In this document: one piece after another, positions 1-9,279 of the stretch
Position numbering within the stretch: position 1 is the first letter of the stretch
Layout: every line of letters begins with the position of its first letter
DNA from: Isotricha intestinalis
Taxonomy: Eukaryota; Ciliophora; Litostomatea; Vestibuliferida; Isotrichidae
Length of the DNA stretch: 25,804 nucleotides
NCBI GenBank assembly: GCA_023807065.1
Contig: JAJJLU010000636.1
Coordinates: 1 to 25,804, forward strand
Direction: 5' to 3'
Position numbers and translations under genes: made by a program
Notes under the pieces: generated by a model
Told to the model about the DNA's origin: nothing
Database searches by the model: none
What the model saw: the letters and a program-made list of their open reading frames with translations, nothing else

Positions 1-1
1 A

Positions 2-388
2 AATAAAACTATTAAATTAAATCCTAAAATAAATTCTTCTTCTTTAAAACTTAAATTAGATAATATATCTAATTTAAATAATAATTTAGATGAAAACTCT
101 TTTTTGAAAAAATCAATTACTTCTCGAAATGTATTTAAAAATAAATTATATAGACATTTATCTGAAAAAAAAGATGTGTCTGATATAAATCTTTTTAATT
201 CTAATATTATTCATAATAAAAATTGGGGAAAAAATAATTATCAAACTAATAATAATTTAAGTGCTTCTTTGAATAAACCTTCTAAACCAAATAGAAGTTC
301 TTTTTTAAGAGAATTCGGAAGAAATTTATTAGGTAAAAGAATAAAATTACCAAGACAAAGAAAAATGATAATTAATATATATAAATAA
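2..388 (+). CDS. C-terminal part of an unknown, Asn/Lys/Ser-rich protein (5' truncated by the window edge)
   Basis: The frame is open from the first bases of the window to a TAA at 386-388, so about 128 residues of the C-terminus are visible and the start lies to the left. A TTG at 104 could be mistaken for a start, but the frame continues upstream without a stop. The visible part is low-complexity (Asn, Ser, Lys, Leu) with no membrane segment. It ends in a basic stretch (residues around SFLREFGRNLLGKRIKLPRQ) that could be a nuclear or nucleic-acid-binding tail; that is inference. No family was recognised. The gene is convergent with the importin-like gene, 150 bp away. Its codons are A/T-ending, like those of its neighbours. 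Confidence 0.6.
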   Translation, partial: NKTIKLNPKINSSSLKLKLDNISNLNNNLDENSFLKKSITSRNVFKNKLYRHLSEKKDVSDINLFNSNIIHNKNWGKNNYQTNNNLSASLNKPSKPNRSSFLREFGRNLLGKRIKLPRQRKMIINIYK

Positions 389-538
389 ATATATTTAAGA
401 ATAAAATTAAGTTTTATATTCTTTTATTAATAGTGTATTTATTATTAATTTTTTATAATATAATTGAATGATAGATTAATTTATATTTGTAAATATTTTT
501 TTAAGATATTAGATATTTAATATTATTTGTAATTATGT

Positions 539-3500
539 TTAAGAGAAAAGTTGAATATTTCTCTTTATTTTAACTGTTCTTCTTGGAATATGAATTATTT
601 GATTATTATAATTTGTTTCTACTTCTCTTGTATGAATTAGATTTTCTAAAATTTTTTTATCAGAATTAAATAAAGAATTAACAAAATTAAGAACTAATTG
701 TTTTTTTAACTCTTTTAAGTGTTTCATAGTAGTAGTAAAATTTTCATAAACATCACTATTATTAATATTATCAATTTGATTAATTGATTTATTTATGTTA
801 TTTTTATCGCTATAATATTCTAAATCTTCTTCTTCATCAAACTCGTCATTCTCATCAATAAAATTCCATTTTGTTTCTTTTTTTAATAAAAATTTACCAA
901 TAATTATTTCTTCATTTTTTTGTTTCACTGTTAATTTAAATAAAATCATCATTATATTATTAAATTTATTATTAATAATAATATCATTTAAACAATTATT
1001 ATTTGATAAAATCGAACAAATACCTAAAATTATACATTTTATTATTGAAACTAAATAGTTATCTGAGCTAATGTATAAAATTGAATTTAAAAAATCAAAT
1101 AATATTTCATCTAATATATTTTTTTCTTTTAAAAGAAAATATGTTTTTTCTGAAAAATAAATCATTCCTATAAAAATTACTCCAAGAGAAATTAAATTAA
1201 TAAAAAGTAAATTTATATCATATTCTTCATCAATGTTTTTTTTATATGAATTATATGCATAAAGAATTAATTCATTAAAAAAATCTTTATCTGATTTAAA
1301 ATCATAAATTGCAATTACTTTTATATATAATAAAAATAAAAATTTAATGTCATCATAATTATCATTATTAATTTTTATGTTTTTTATAATTAGTAAAATT
1401 TCATTGAAAATTTCTTTGAATTCAACTTTACTTTTATTGTTATTTTTATATAATAAAAATGATGAAATTAAATTAAAAACATATTCATTGATTGTTGAAT
1501 TTTGACAGATTGATTTAATATTTTGAAAAACAATTAAACTAATTGGTAAAATAGATTTACATGAATTCATTAAATCATTAACAAGATTAATTATATCTTC
1601 TTCAAATTCTATTTTTTTTGGATTTTTAATATAATTTACAATAGGTAGAATCATTTCTGAAAAATTGATAACTTCATTTTCTTGAATTTTATTTATTCCA
1701 TTTATACAATTATCTAATATATTAAAACACTCTGAAATAAATTCAGGCTTTTGAAATATAATATATTTTTCTAATTTTATAATAATATTTTTTAATAAAA
1801 CAAATAATAATTCTCTATTATGAATTTGAATGTTAAGGATAATTTCTTTTAAAACATCAAATAATGATATTATATCATAATTTTCGATTAAATAAATTAT
1901 CTGTTTTAAATTATTTTCTTGATTAATACTATCGGAAATAATTGAAAAATTTTTATCATCTTGAATTATTTTTTCATACATTACTCTTGAAGCACAATAA
2001 CTTAAACCTTGGAAATATTTTTCATTTAATTGTAAAATTGAATTCAGTAAGAAATTAACTATATTTTGATTTTCTTTTTCCAAATTATCTTTTAGTAAAG
2101 AATTTAAATAATAATAATCATAAATAATACACATTTTAGATTTAATTAATGGAGAATTAATATTATTGAATTTATCATTATATTGTGAAAATATTTGTTT
2201 TAAAATAGATTCAAAACTTGAATTAATAATATAATTATGAAATATTATTAAAATATTAAAGCAAAAATCAATTTTAATTTCATCATCAAATTTATCAATT
2301 AAAACACCATCTCTTTTACTTTTTAAATATAAAGAAAAAGCAGGATCATCAATTGGTTTATTATCCATTAAAATATATTGTAACATTTGAAAAACATAAC
2401 TAACTATAAAATTACTTATATCTGTTATTTTCTCATATAAAATTTTAATTAAACAACAAACAGCATTTTTATAGTTTTTATTACAATATTGAAGATTATC
2501 AATTAAAGTATTATAATATTTTTGACCATCATTTTCTAACATTAATTTATCATAATTATTTGAAGTTATTAAAGGGAAAGCAATGTTTAAAAGGAAATTG
2601 TTTAAATAAGGTAAAAAATCTTTTTTTATTGGTTCTCTTACTAAAGCTTTTGATAAAAAATAAAACATATTATAAATTAAGATTTCAAAAGATTTATTTA
2701 TTGGATTTTCTAAGTGATATGAACCTTTTATTATTTGATTTAATTGTTCAGGATTTTTCAATAAATTTTCTAAAGAATTTATAATTAATGTTATTAAATC
2801 TGATGAATCTTTAATTAATTTTGGAATTGATATATTTTTATCTATATTAGATGATAATTGAAGTAAAAAAGAATATATTAAAAATACTTTTGATTTCAAT
2901 GAATTTAATTTTTCTTTCAGTTTTAAATTATTTGAAAAATTGATTATTTGCTGATTTTCTTTTTTTTCGTCTAATTTTTTAAATGTTATAAAATTATAAA
3001 TAATGTGATTATATTTTTTTACAAAATCAAAACAAATTTGTATTTTATTTGAATTATGTTTTAATTTCATAAATATATTATTAAAAATATTACAAAGTAA
3101 ATCTAAAACAAAAAAATATTCTATTTGAATTGATTCTACATTTATATAATTGTCAACATTTGAAAATATAACATCTGCAATATTAAAAAGAAAATTTTTT
3201 ATAAATCTTTCTATATTTACATTACGAATACATTTACTTCTTGAAATTATTAGAATTACAAAATTAATCTTATTTGCTTTTATAATAAAGTTATTATTAT
3301 TTTTAATTTCATTTAATAAATAACTTAAAATTTCATCTAGATTTTTTTCATTTGAAAGAAAAGCATTACTTGTAATAACTAATTCAATAATTTCATTTAA
3401 ATTTTTATTAATTGAAATAACATTTAAATTAGGTTCACCTGAATTAAACATTAAATCAAAAAGAGAATATAATAAATCTTTTATTTCATTTTCATCCATA

Positions 3501-3745
3501 AAAGTTAATTGTGATTGAATAAAGTTTTTTAAATAAATTGATATACTTTCATGAAGTTCTAAACTTATATTAAATGTATTATAAATATTAATTGAAAGAG
3601 CCTTTATTAATATTGTAATATGTTCTTGTTTATTTTTACTTAATTCTTTTAATTTTTGTGAGATTTCTAATTGTTTATTATTATCATCTTTTGAAGTTAA
3701 AGATAATTCTAATAACTCTAAAGTTTTATTGAAATTATCTGTCAT
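539..3745 (-). CDS. Importin-beta/karyopherin-like HEAT-repeat protein (Imp7/Imp8/Sxm1-type candidate)
   Basis: The 1068-residue protein starts at an ATG (3743-3745) and ends at TAA. It is almost entirely amphipathic helices with regularly spaced Leu/Ile/Phe, as in a HEAT-repeat solenoid. Residues about 25-80 resemble the N-terminal importin (IBN) region: a helix pair ending SLELHESISIYLKNFIQSQ, compared with the family's pattern of an Ala/Ser-containing helix followed by LKN. Near the C-terminus (about 960-981) there is a short acidic stretch after a Trp (DENDEFDEEEDLEYY). Its position and character match the acidic loop of importin-7/8 and yeast Sxm1/Nmd5. The length, about 1000-1070 residues, is right for that group. 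The expected role is Ran-dependent carriage of cargo through nuclear pores. Assignment to the superfamily is fairly sure, to the subfamily only tentative. Exportins and CAS-type receptors are alternatives. Confidence 0.6.
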   Translation of the reverse strand: MTDNFNKTLELLELSLTSKDDNNKQLEISQKLKELSKNKQEHITILIKALSINIYNTFNISLELHESISIYLKNFIQSQLTFMDENEIKDLLYSLFDLMFNSGEPNLNVISINKNLNEIIELVITSNAFLSNEKNLDEILSYLLNEIKNNNNFIIKANKINFVILIISRSKCIRNVNIERFIKNFLFNIADVIFSNVDNYINVESIQIEYFFVLDLLCNIFNNIFMKLKHNSNKIQICFDFVKKYNHIIYNFITFKKLDEKKENQQIINFSNNLKLKEKLNSLKSKVFLIYSFLLQLSSNIDKNISIPKLIKDSSDLITLIINSLENLLKNPEQLNQIIKGSYHLENPINKSFEILIYNMFYFLSKALVREPIKKDFLPYLNNFLLNIAFPLITSNNYDKLMLENDGQKYYNTLIDNLQYCNKNYKNAVCCLIKILYEKITDISNFIVSYVFQMLQYILMDNKPIDDPAFSLYLKSKRDGVLIDKFDDEIKIDFCFNILIIFHNYIINSSFESILKQIFSQYNDKFNNINSPLIKSKMCIIYDYYYLNSLLKDNLEKENQNIVNFLLNSILQLNEKYFQGLSYCASRVMYEKIIQDDKNFSIISDSINQENNLKQIIYLIENYDIISLFDVLKEIILNIQIHNRELLFVLLKNIIIKLEKYIIFQKPEFISECFNILDNCINGINKIQENEVINFSEMILPIVNYIKNPKKIEFEEDIINLVNDLMNSCKSILPISLIVFQNIKSICQNSTINEYVFNLISSFLLYKNNNKSKVEFKEIFNEILLIIKNIKINNDNYDDIKFLFLLYIKVIAIYDFKSDKDFFNELILYAYNSYKKNIDEEYDINLLFINLISLGVIFIGMIYFSEKTYFLLKEKNILDEILFDFLNSILYISSDNYLVSIIKCIILGICSILSNNNCLNDIIINNKFNNIMMILFKLTVKQKNEEIIIGKFLLKKETKWNFIDENDEFDEEEDLEYYSDKNNINKSINQIDNINNSDVYENFTTTMKHLKELKKQLVLNFVNSLFNSDKKILENLIHTREVETNYNNQIIHIPRRTVKIKRNIQLFS

Positions 3746-3953
3746 TTAAAATAAAATATGTAAATAAAATAAATTTTTAAAAGTGAAAAATGAATAATTG
3801 AATTAATTTAGAAAATAAAAATGTTTTTAAATTCATTAAAAATAAAATTTCAAAAGGTTAAATAGAAAAATTTATAATATTTATATCAAAAATAACTATA
3901 ATAAATTATAAAAATAAATAAAAATATCAATAACAAAAAATATTAAATTTTAT

Positions 3954-4847
3954 TTAATTGTCTTCTGTTGTTTTATCAACATCTTTTGAAGAAGAATTAG
4001 AATTATAAGAAAAAGCAGAGTTAGAATTAATGATAATATTATTATTATTTAAATTATTATCATTCTTAATATCATAATTATCAATAATAACTTTATTTTG
4101 AAGTTGAATAATTTTTCTTTCAAAATTTTTAACATAATTATTATTCTTAATTACATTATCATTATCATCAAAAGAATAAAATCTATTTTTATTGAAACTA
4201 TTATCATAATTAATTTCAAATAATTTTTTATCAAAATTATTTCTATTTTTACAATCTAAACATTTACAATTAAGTGAACATTTCATTCCAATTTGATAAC
4301 ATTCACAATATTTTTTTAAACAATTACTTTTTTTGCAATAACAACATAAATTATTCATATCAATATTAACTTTTTTAAAAGAAATAGGAGATTTAATTAT
4401 ATAATTTTTAATTGCTTCATTTCTTTCTTTTTCATGCAAAATTGTATTAAAACAATTTTTACATTGACAATTAGAATTACAATATTTCATTCTTGTAAAA
4501 CATTCACAATATCTTTTTAAACAAAAACTATTTTTACAATTACATCCTATTTCATTTTTATTATTATTATTTAAATTATTATTTTGATTTTCATTTAAAT
4601 CAATTGACATTTTTTTTTCTATTGTTTCTGTTACATTTGGAAAAAAATTTAATTTTGAATGATTTATATTCATTGTTGATAAAGGACTTTTTTTCATTTC
4701 TATATCAATGTCATTTATTGTTGAATCTAATATTATTCTCTTTCTTTTTTGGTCTAAAAGAATATTATCATTTTTTTCTATTAAATTTTCAAGTTTTTGA
4801 TTATCTGTATTTGATTCAATCTTTATTTCATTTGTATTTTCTTTCAT
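3954..4847 (-). CDS. Tesmin/TSO1-like CXC (CRC) domain DNA-binding protein, LIN54-like
   Basis: The 297-residue protein starts at ATG 4847. It has two cysteine-rich CXC motifs, at residues about 102-133 (GCNCKNSFCLKRYCECF...) and 168-200 (CCYCKKSNCLKKYCECY...). They are separated by a linker containing RNEAI and SPISF, which matches the conserved linker of CRC domains (R-x-x-A-I ... N-P-x-A-F). Members such as LIN54 (DREAM/MuvB complex), tesmin and plant TSO1 bind DNA at CHR-type elements, coordinate zinc through these cysteines and regulate cell-cycle genes. All the expected Cys and the Tyr of each K-x-Y-C-x-C motif are present, so it should bind zinc and DNA. The N-terminus is low-complexity with one SP site (KKSPLS), and the C-terminus is Asn/Ser-rich. 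It lies 208 bp from the importin-like gene on the same strand and is divergent from the membrane protein at 5060. Confidence 0.9.
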   Translation of the reverse strand: MKENTNEIKIESNTDNQKLENLIEKNDNILLDQKRKRIILDSTINDIDIEMKKSPLSTMNINHSKLNFFPNVTETIEKKMSIDLNENQNNNLNNNNKNEIGCNCKNSFCLKRYCECFTRMKYCNSNCQCKNCFNTILHEKERNEAIKNYIIKSPISFKKVNIDMNNLCCYCKKSNCLKKYCECYQIGMKCSLNCKCLDCKNRNNFDKKLFEINYDNSFNKNRFYSFDDNDNVIKNNNYVKNFERKIIQLQNKVIIDNYDIKNDNNLNNNNIIINSNSAFSYNSNSSSKDVDKTTEDN

Positions 4848-5059
4848 TGTTTATAAAAATTTTTTTATTTGTATTTTTATATTTTTTTAAATTTTTGAAG
4901 TTTTAAATTTTGAATTATTTAAAATACTTAATATAATTTCTTTTTTTTATTTATAATTTTTTTATTTGAAATCCTAAAATAAGAAGTTAAATTAAATATA
5001 AAAATAATTAATTTAAAAAATAAAGATGAATAAAAAAATATTAAATAAAACTTAAAAAA
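4848..5059. promoter_or_regulatory. Divergent intergenic region between the CXC gene and the small membrane protein gene
   Basis: These 212 bp separate two divergent start codons and must hold both promoters. The sequence is T-rich on the CXC side and A-rich on the other. No individual motif could be picked out. Confidence 0.4.
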
Positions 5060-5491
5060 ATGCCAATTAAACCAATAGATATATTATATTATATTTTTGC
5101 CGTGATATCAGTAATGATATTTCTTACTTTATTTTCAATACATATATTATATATTTTATTTAATAAAATATTTAAAAAAGAAATAATTCCTTTAGATACA
5201 AATGTAAAAGATTCTGATTCTCGTTCTGCTTGTTCTGAATATTCTAGTAGAAGTGAAGAAAAAAGAGTTTCTATTATTACTGAATGTTTTACTTTAATCA
5301 ATAAAAATATGCCTGAACAAATTTCAGAAACTATAATTAATATTATTGAAAGAATTTATGGTGATAAAAAAAAGAAAAATAAATTTAAATTTTTAAATAA
5401 TTTACTTACAGAAAAAAAAACCATAAAAAATAATAAAAATAAAGGAAATGTTAGATTTAAAGAAAATGAAGAATTTATGCTTTTTGATTAA
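5060..5491 (+). CDS. Small single-pass membrane protein with a basic cytoplasmic tail, unknown function
   Basis: The 143-residue protein starts at an ATG after A-rich sequence. Residues about 8-36 form one long hydrophobic helix (IDILYYIFAVISVMIFLTLF and on). It is followed by Lys residues and then a Ser-rich acidic segment (DSDSRSACSEYSSRSEEK) that looks phosphorylatable. The C-terminus is Lys/Asn-rich (KKKKNKFKF; TEKKTIKNNKNK). The helix is close to the N-terminus with positive charge after it, so a signal-anchor or tail-in-cytosol topology is likely (inference). No family was recognised. An antisense open frame over the same bases is a shadow. The next gene starts 264 bp downstream on the same strand. 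Confidence 0.65.
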   Translation: MPIKPIDILYYIFAVISVMIFLTLFSIHILYILFNKIFKKEIIPLDTNVKDSDSRSACSEYSSRSEEKRVSIITECFTLINKNMPEQISETIINIIERIYGDKKKKNKFKFLNNLLTEKKTIKNNKNKGNVRFKENEEFMLFD

Positions 5492-5755
5492 TTTATATAT
5501 TTCTTTTTGATATGATATAGATTTTTAAAATAATATAATAATAGAAAAATTAATTTTATTCTCTTATTTATTTTTTTATATATAATTTTAATAAATTCTT
5601 ATATTTTCTAATAACTAAAAAATAAAAATATATCAATAAGATAATTAATTTTGAAAATTTTAAAAAATAAATTAATCAACTATTTTTTTTGTCTAATTTT
5701 CATTATATAAAATATTTAAGGGAAAATTGAAGTTTATTTTTAATTATTTTTATAA

Positions 5756-6925
5756 ATGGGAAGTGGACCAGGTAAAGTTAAGAATCCAGCATCTAATAAT
5801 CCTGCTAAACCCTATACCCAAAATACAGGAAATACTCAAAAAACTCTAAAAAAAGAAAAACCAAAAGAAGTAATTATAGCAGGAGGAGATTCTATAAATC
5901 AAAAAGAAAAAAAAGTTGATAGAGCTGTAAAAGAAAATTATATTATATGTAAATTTAAGGATAATAAAAATGATTCAAAAAAAGAAATTAGATTAATTCA
6001 TGGATATGAAGAAAATATAAAATTCATTGAAGAAAATTGTGAATTTTTAATAGGAAATAATAAAATTGAATTTCAAACTAAATATAAATATGAAGCAAAT
6101 AATCAATTTGATTTTAAAATTAATTGTAAATCTCCTTTAGAAAATATAAATTATTTATTCACAAATTGTAGAAATCTCATAGAAATTAATTTATCACATT
6201 TTAATTCATCAAAAGTAACAAAAGCAATTTCAGTATTTTATCAATGTATTTCTTTAAATAAAATAGATTTATCAAATTTTAATTGTAATAATTTAATTGA
6301 TATGAGTGGAATGTTTGGAAATTGTATTAATTTAAAAGAAATAATTTTACCAAAAAATACTGAAAAAGTAAATAAAATGAGTGGATTATTTTATAATTGT
6401 AATAACTTATCTAATTTAGATTTTTCTAATTTTAAAACAAATAATGTTACTGATATGTCAGATATGTTCTTTCAATGTTCTAAATTAAATGAATTAAATT
6501 TAAGTAATTTTAATACTGAAAAAGTCATAAATATGAAAAATATGTTTGTTGATTGTTGTTTATTAAGAAAATTAAATTTATCTAATTTTAATACTATAAA
6601 TGTAAATAATATGAACTCAATGTTTAAAGGATGTTTATCTTTGGAAAATTTAGATTTATCTAGTTTTAAAACTGATAATGTTATTGATATGGGTGAGATG
6701 TTTAATGGATGTTCACTTTTAAAAGAATTAAATTTAAATAATTTTAAAACTCCTAAGGTTGAAAAAATGAATTTAATGTTTTATAGATGTGAATTTTTAA
6801 CTTCTTTAAATATTAATGGTTTTCAAGTTACTAATAAAACAGATTTAACTGATATGTTTAAAGAAATGAATAAAAATTGTATAATTAATGTTAGTAATAA
6901 TGAAATTAAAAAATATATTAATTAA
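5756..6925 (+). CDS. DUF285/BspA-type leucine-rich repeat protein
   Basis: The 389-residue protein starts at ATG 5756. Residues 1-60 are a Pro/Asn/Lys-rich, signal-less N-terminus. Residues 61-132 are a beta-rich lead domain (YIICKF ... IRLIHGYEENIKFIEEN) of a kind that precedes these repeats in protist proteins. Residues about 133-370 hold nine tandem repeats with a cysteine at 138, 164, 190, 215, 241, 267, 293, 319 and 345, a spacing of 26 residues except once. The repeat core reads DMSxMFxxCxxLxxLNLSNFxT, the signature of DUF285 repeats, first known from Mycoplasma and Treponema (BspA-like) surface proteins and also abundant in some protists. The repeats should fold as a solenoid for protein contacts. 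With no signal peptide or membrane segment, an intracellular location is likely. N-myristoylation of MGSGPG is possible but weak. The function is unknown. Confidence 0.85.
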   Translation: MGSGPGKVKNPASNNPAKPYTQNTGNTQKTLKKEKPKEVIIAGGDSINQKEKKVDRAVKENYIICKFKDNKNDSKKEIRLIHGYEENIKFIEENCEFLIGNNKIEFQTKYKYEANNQFDFKINCKSPLENINYLFTNCRNLIEINLSHFNSSKVTKAISVFYQCISLNKIDLSNFNCNNLIDMSGMFGNCINLKEIILPKNTEKVNKMSGLFYNCNNLSNLDFSNFKTNNVTDMSDMFFQCSKLNELNLSNFNTEKVINMKNMFVDCCLLRKLNLSNFNTINVNNMNSMFKGCLSLENLDLSSFKTDNVIDMGEMFNGCSLLKELNLNNFKTPKVEKMNLMFYRCEFLTSLNINGFQVTNKTDLTDMFKEMNKNCIINVSNNEIKKYIN

Positions 6926-7044
6926 TTATTAAATTTATTTATATATAAATTTTTTTTATAAAATAAATAAAATACTATTATTCATTTACAATATAAAAGT
7001 ATTAATTTCATTTTATTAATTTACTTTAAATAAATTTATATTTT

Positions 7045-9183
7045 TTATTGGAAATTTTTTAAATATTTTTCTTTGAATTTACGAGGAATACGAAATGAAG
7101 ATAAAATATTTTTATTAAATTTTTTTTCAAATTCTTTTCCTTTTGGTTTTATATAAAAAATATTATTTGTTGAAGATGTTAGAATATCTTTTTTATCATA
7201 ATTACTTAAACTTTTAAAAGAAAAAAAATTATTATTTTTTTCTATTTTCTTAGATAATTTCTTTTTAAATAAAATTTTAGTTATATCATCTTTTTCTAAT
7301 AATTTTTTAAAATATGGAGAACCAAATTCAGGAAATTTTGTTATATTATTTTTTTCTTCTGATTTATTTTCTTTAAATCTACATAATTTATATAAACTTT
7401 TTTTATTAAATAGAGTATTATTTTTTTCAAAAGAATTTTCATTTAAATTAAAAGAATTTAATTTTTCATTAATTTTAATTTTATTTAAAGTAATTTTTGG
7501 AAATATTTTTTTAATCGGAGTATTTCCTTCATTTATTCCTTTAGAACTTTTTCTTTTTGTTAATAAATTATTTGTTCTTATTGTTAAAATTTCATTTTCT
7601 TTTTTTATTTTAGACTTTATTTTTTTCAAATCTAAATGTCCAACATAAATTGTTTTTAATTTTTTATTTCTTGTATCATTTTTTTCATTATGATTAAAAC
7701 AATTTTCAATTCGAGATAAATTATTTTTACTTGAATTAAGTTTTACTTTTCTTTCAATACTATTAATAAAGTATCTTTTAATATTATTTAATCTTTCTAA
7801 CATAAAATTAATTTTTTTATCACACAATAATTTCCAATTTTCTTTTATTTCTTGATATTTATCTAAAATAGAATGAATTACTTTAATATTAATACTAAAA
7901 TAAACAGTATTATCTGTTTCACATAAAGCATTTAAAAAATAAATATTATCTTTAATTATACAATCATCCATTCCTAAAATTTCTCCATAATTAATTGTTG
8001 AAATAATAATATCTTTAGTTTCACTTGAAAAATTACTATTATCATCATTATATAAATTTTTAATTTCAGAAATAATAAAATTAGCTTTAGTTAAAGAAAA
8101 TTGAGGAAATATTAATTTAAAACTTCCTTTTTGAATAAAATATATTTCTTTCCTTTCTTCATTAACTTTAAATAAATATTCTCCTTTTTTCATTTTTTTT
8201 TCAACAAAATAATTCCAAAATAATTTAACAATTTCAGTAATATATAAGTTTTTAAATAAAGGAGTATTAAAAATAAAAGAAATTTTTCCTTTTTTTGATT
8301 TTTCTAAAAATACTTTCATTAAATCTTTAAAAGCATTTGAAGTTAAAGTTCCAAAAACAGAATTTGTTTTAACGAATATAGAAGCAGTTCTTTTATTATT
8401 TTCATTAATTAAAGCGGTTTCTCCGAATATACTTCCATGACCTAATTCAACTATATTAATATAACCATAACATTTAATTTGGAATTTTTTAAATAAATAA
8501 TTTAAATTTTTTTTTTGGGAAGTTAATAAAATTTTTTCCTTTTCTTCTTCTTTATTTTCTATTTCTTCATAATTTATTTTTGATAAATATTTATCTATTG
8601 AATAATTATTCATTTCATAATTTGAATCTGATATTTCATATTCTTCTTTATCAATTGGAAATATAGATTTATTTGCAGAAATAATTTTATTCATTAAGTA
8701 ACTTTCATTATTATTATATAATAATTTTAAATGATTTATATATTCTTCTCTATTCATTGTTATTTCAAATTCTTTAGGTATTAATATTATTACTGAACCT
8801 GATAAAGTAACATAAAAATTTTTTCCTTTTTCTCCTATTTTCATTAAAAATGTATTTTCTTGAAATTTTTCTAATTGAAGTTCTCGACTTATTTTCAATA
8901 ATATTGCATCAATTGAAATTTGAGATTCATTTGGATTTAAAATATCCATAAATTTTTTTAATTGAGATAAATAAGTTTTTATTATAAATAATTCAGGTAA
9001 TGTTCTCTCTTCTTTTAATAATATATTACTTATTACATTTGTTATTTCATCTTTCTTCATTATTTTATCTATATAATATTTATTGTTAATATTTTTTTTT
9101 AATGTTTCATAAAAATTTTGAGTTGATTTTGGTATTTTTATTTTACTTGGAGATAATAATTGATAATGAATGTTATATTTCAT
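7045..9183 (-). CDS. Cyclic-nucleotide-binding domain protein with one intact and one degenerate domain
   Basis: The 712-residue protein starts at ATG 9183. A first cNMP-binding fold spans about 85-290. It starts with LQLEKFQENTFLMKIGEKG and YVTLSGSVIIL, is then interrupted by an acidic/Lys insert (about 142-238), and resumes with YGYINIVELGHGSIFGETAL. The phosphate-binding cassette FGETAL (253-258) with Arg265 (NKRTAS) has the key Gly-Glu and Arg, so cAMP or cGMP binding is plausible. A second fold at about 308-442 (FKNLYITEIVK, YLFKVNEERKEIYFIQKGSFKLIF, GEILGMDDCI) lacks the GE-x-A-L/Arg signature and probably does not bind. The remaining C-terminal 270 residues are basic and low-complexity. 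There is no kinase catalytic domain and no channel helices, so it is neither PKG nor an HCN-type channel. It may be a cNMP-regulated scaffold (inference). Confidence 0.85.
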   Translation of the reverse strand: MKYNIHYQLLSPSKIKIPKSTQNFYETLKKNINNKYYIDKIMKKDEITNVISNILLKEERTLPELFIIKTYLSQLKKFMDILNPNESQISIDAILLKISRELQLEKFQENTFLMKIGEKGKNFYVTLSGSVIILIPKEFEITMNREEYINHLKLLYNNNESYLMNKIISANKSIFPIDKEEYEISDSNYEMNNYSIDKYLSKINYEEIENKEEEKEKILLTSQKKNLNYLFKKFQIKCYGYINIVELGHGSIFGETALINENNKRTASIFVKTNSVFGTLTSNAFKDLMKVFLEKSKKGKISFIFNTPLFKNLYITEIVKLFWNYFVEKKMKKGEYLFKVNEERKEIYFIQKGSFKLIFPQFSLTKANFIISEIKNLYNDDNSNFSSETKDIIISTINYGEILGMDDCIIKDNIYFLNALCETDNTVYFSINIKVIHSILDKYQEIKENWKLLCDKKINFMLERLNNIKRYFINSIERKVKLNSSKNNLSRIENCFNHNEKNDTRNKKLKTIYVGHLDLKKIKSKIKKENEILTIRTNNLLTKRKSSKGINEGNTPIKKIFPKITLNKIKINEKLNSFNLNENSFEKNNTLFNKKSLYKLCRFKENKSEEKNNITKFPEFGSPYFKKLLEKDDITKILFKKKLSKKIEKNNNFFSFKSLSNYDKKDILTSSTNNIFYIKPKGKEFEKKFNKNILSSFRIPRKFKEKYLKNFQ

Positions 9184-9279
9184 TTTGTTATATTTATTAT
9201 TAAGAAATATTAATTATTATATTTTTTTTACAATTAATTACTAGGAAAAGTTAATTAATAATTTAAAAAAAAAAAATAA
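9184..9279. promoter_or_regulatory. 96-bp bidirectional promoter region
   Basis: Only 96 bp separate the start codons of the cNMP-binding gene (minus) and the four-helix membrane protein gene (plus), so both promoters and 5' leaders must fit here. The sequence is almost pure A/T. CTAGGAAAAG at about 9241-9250 is the only G-containing cluster. Confidence 0.4.

Noticed and set aside
1..30. Possible left telomere
   Set aside because: No G4ATT or C4A2T repeat is present; an open coding frame reaches the left edge.
389..538. Possible RNA gene or promoter between the first two genes
   Set aside because: Convergent 3' ends; plain A/T sequence with no cloverleaf or conserved box.
2560..2784. Plus-strand open frame inside the importin-like gene
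   Set aside because: It lies wholly antisense to a long, well-supported gene, and its Leu/Lys-rich product reflects composition only.
4604..4906. 100-residue Phe/Leu-rich open frame on the plus strand
   Set aside because: Antisense to the CXC gene N-terminus and its promoter. Its hydrophobic composition is the mirror of Lys/Asn-rich coding, and it has no recognisable domain.
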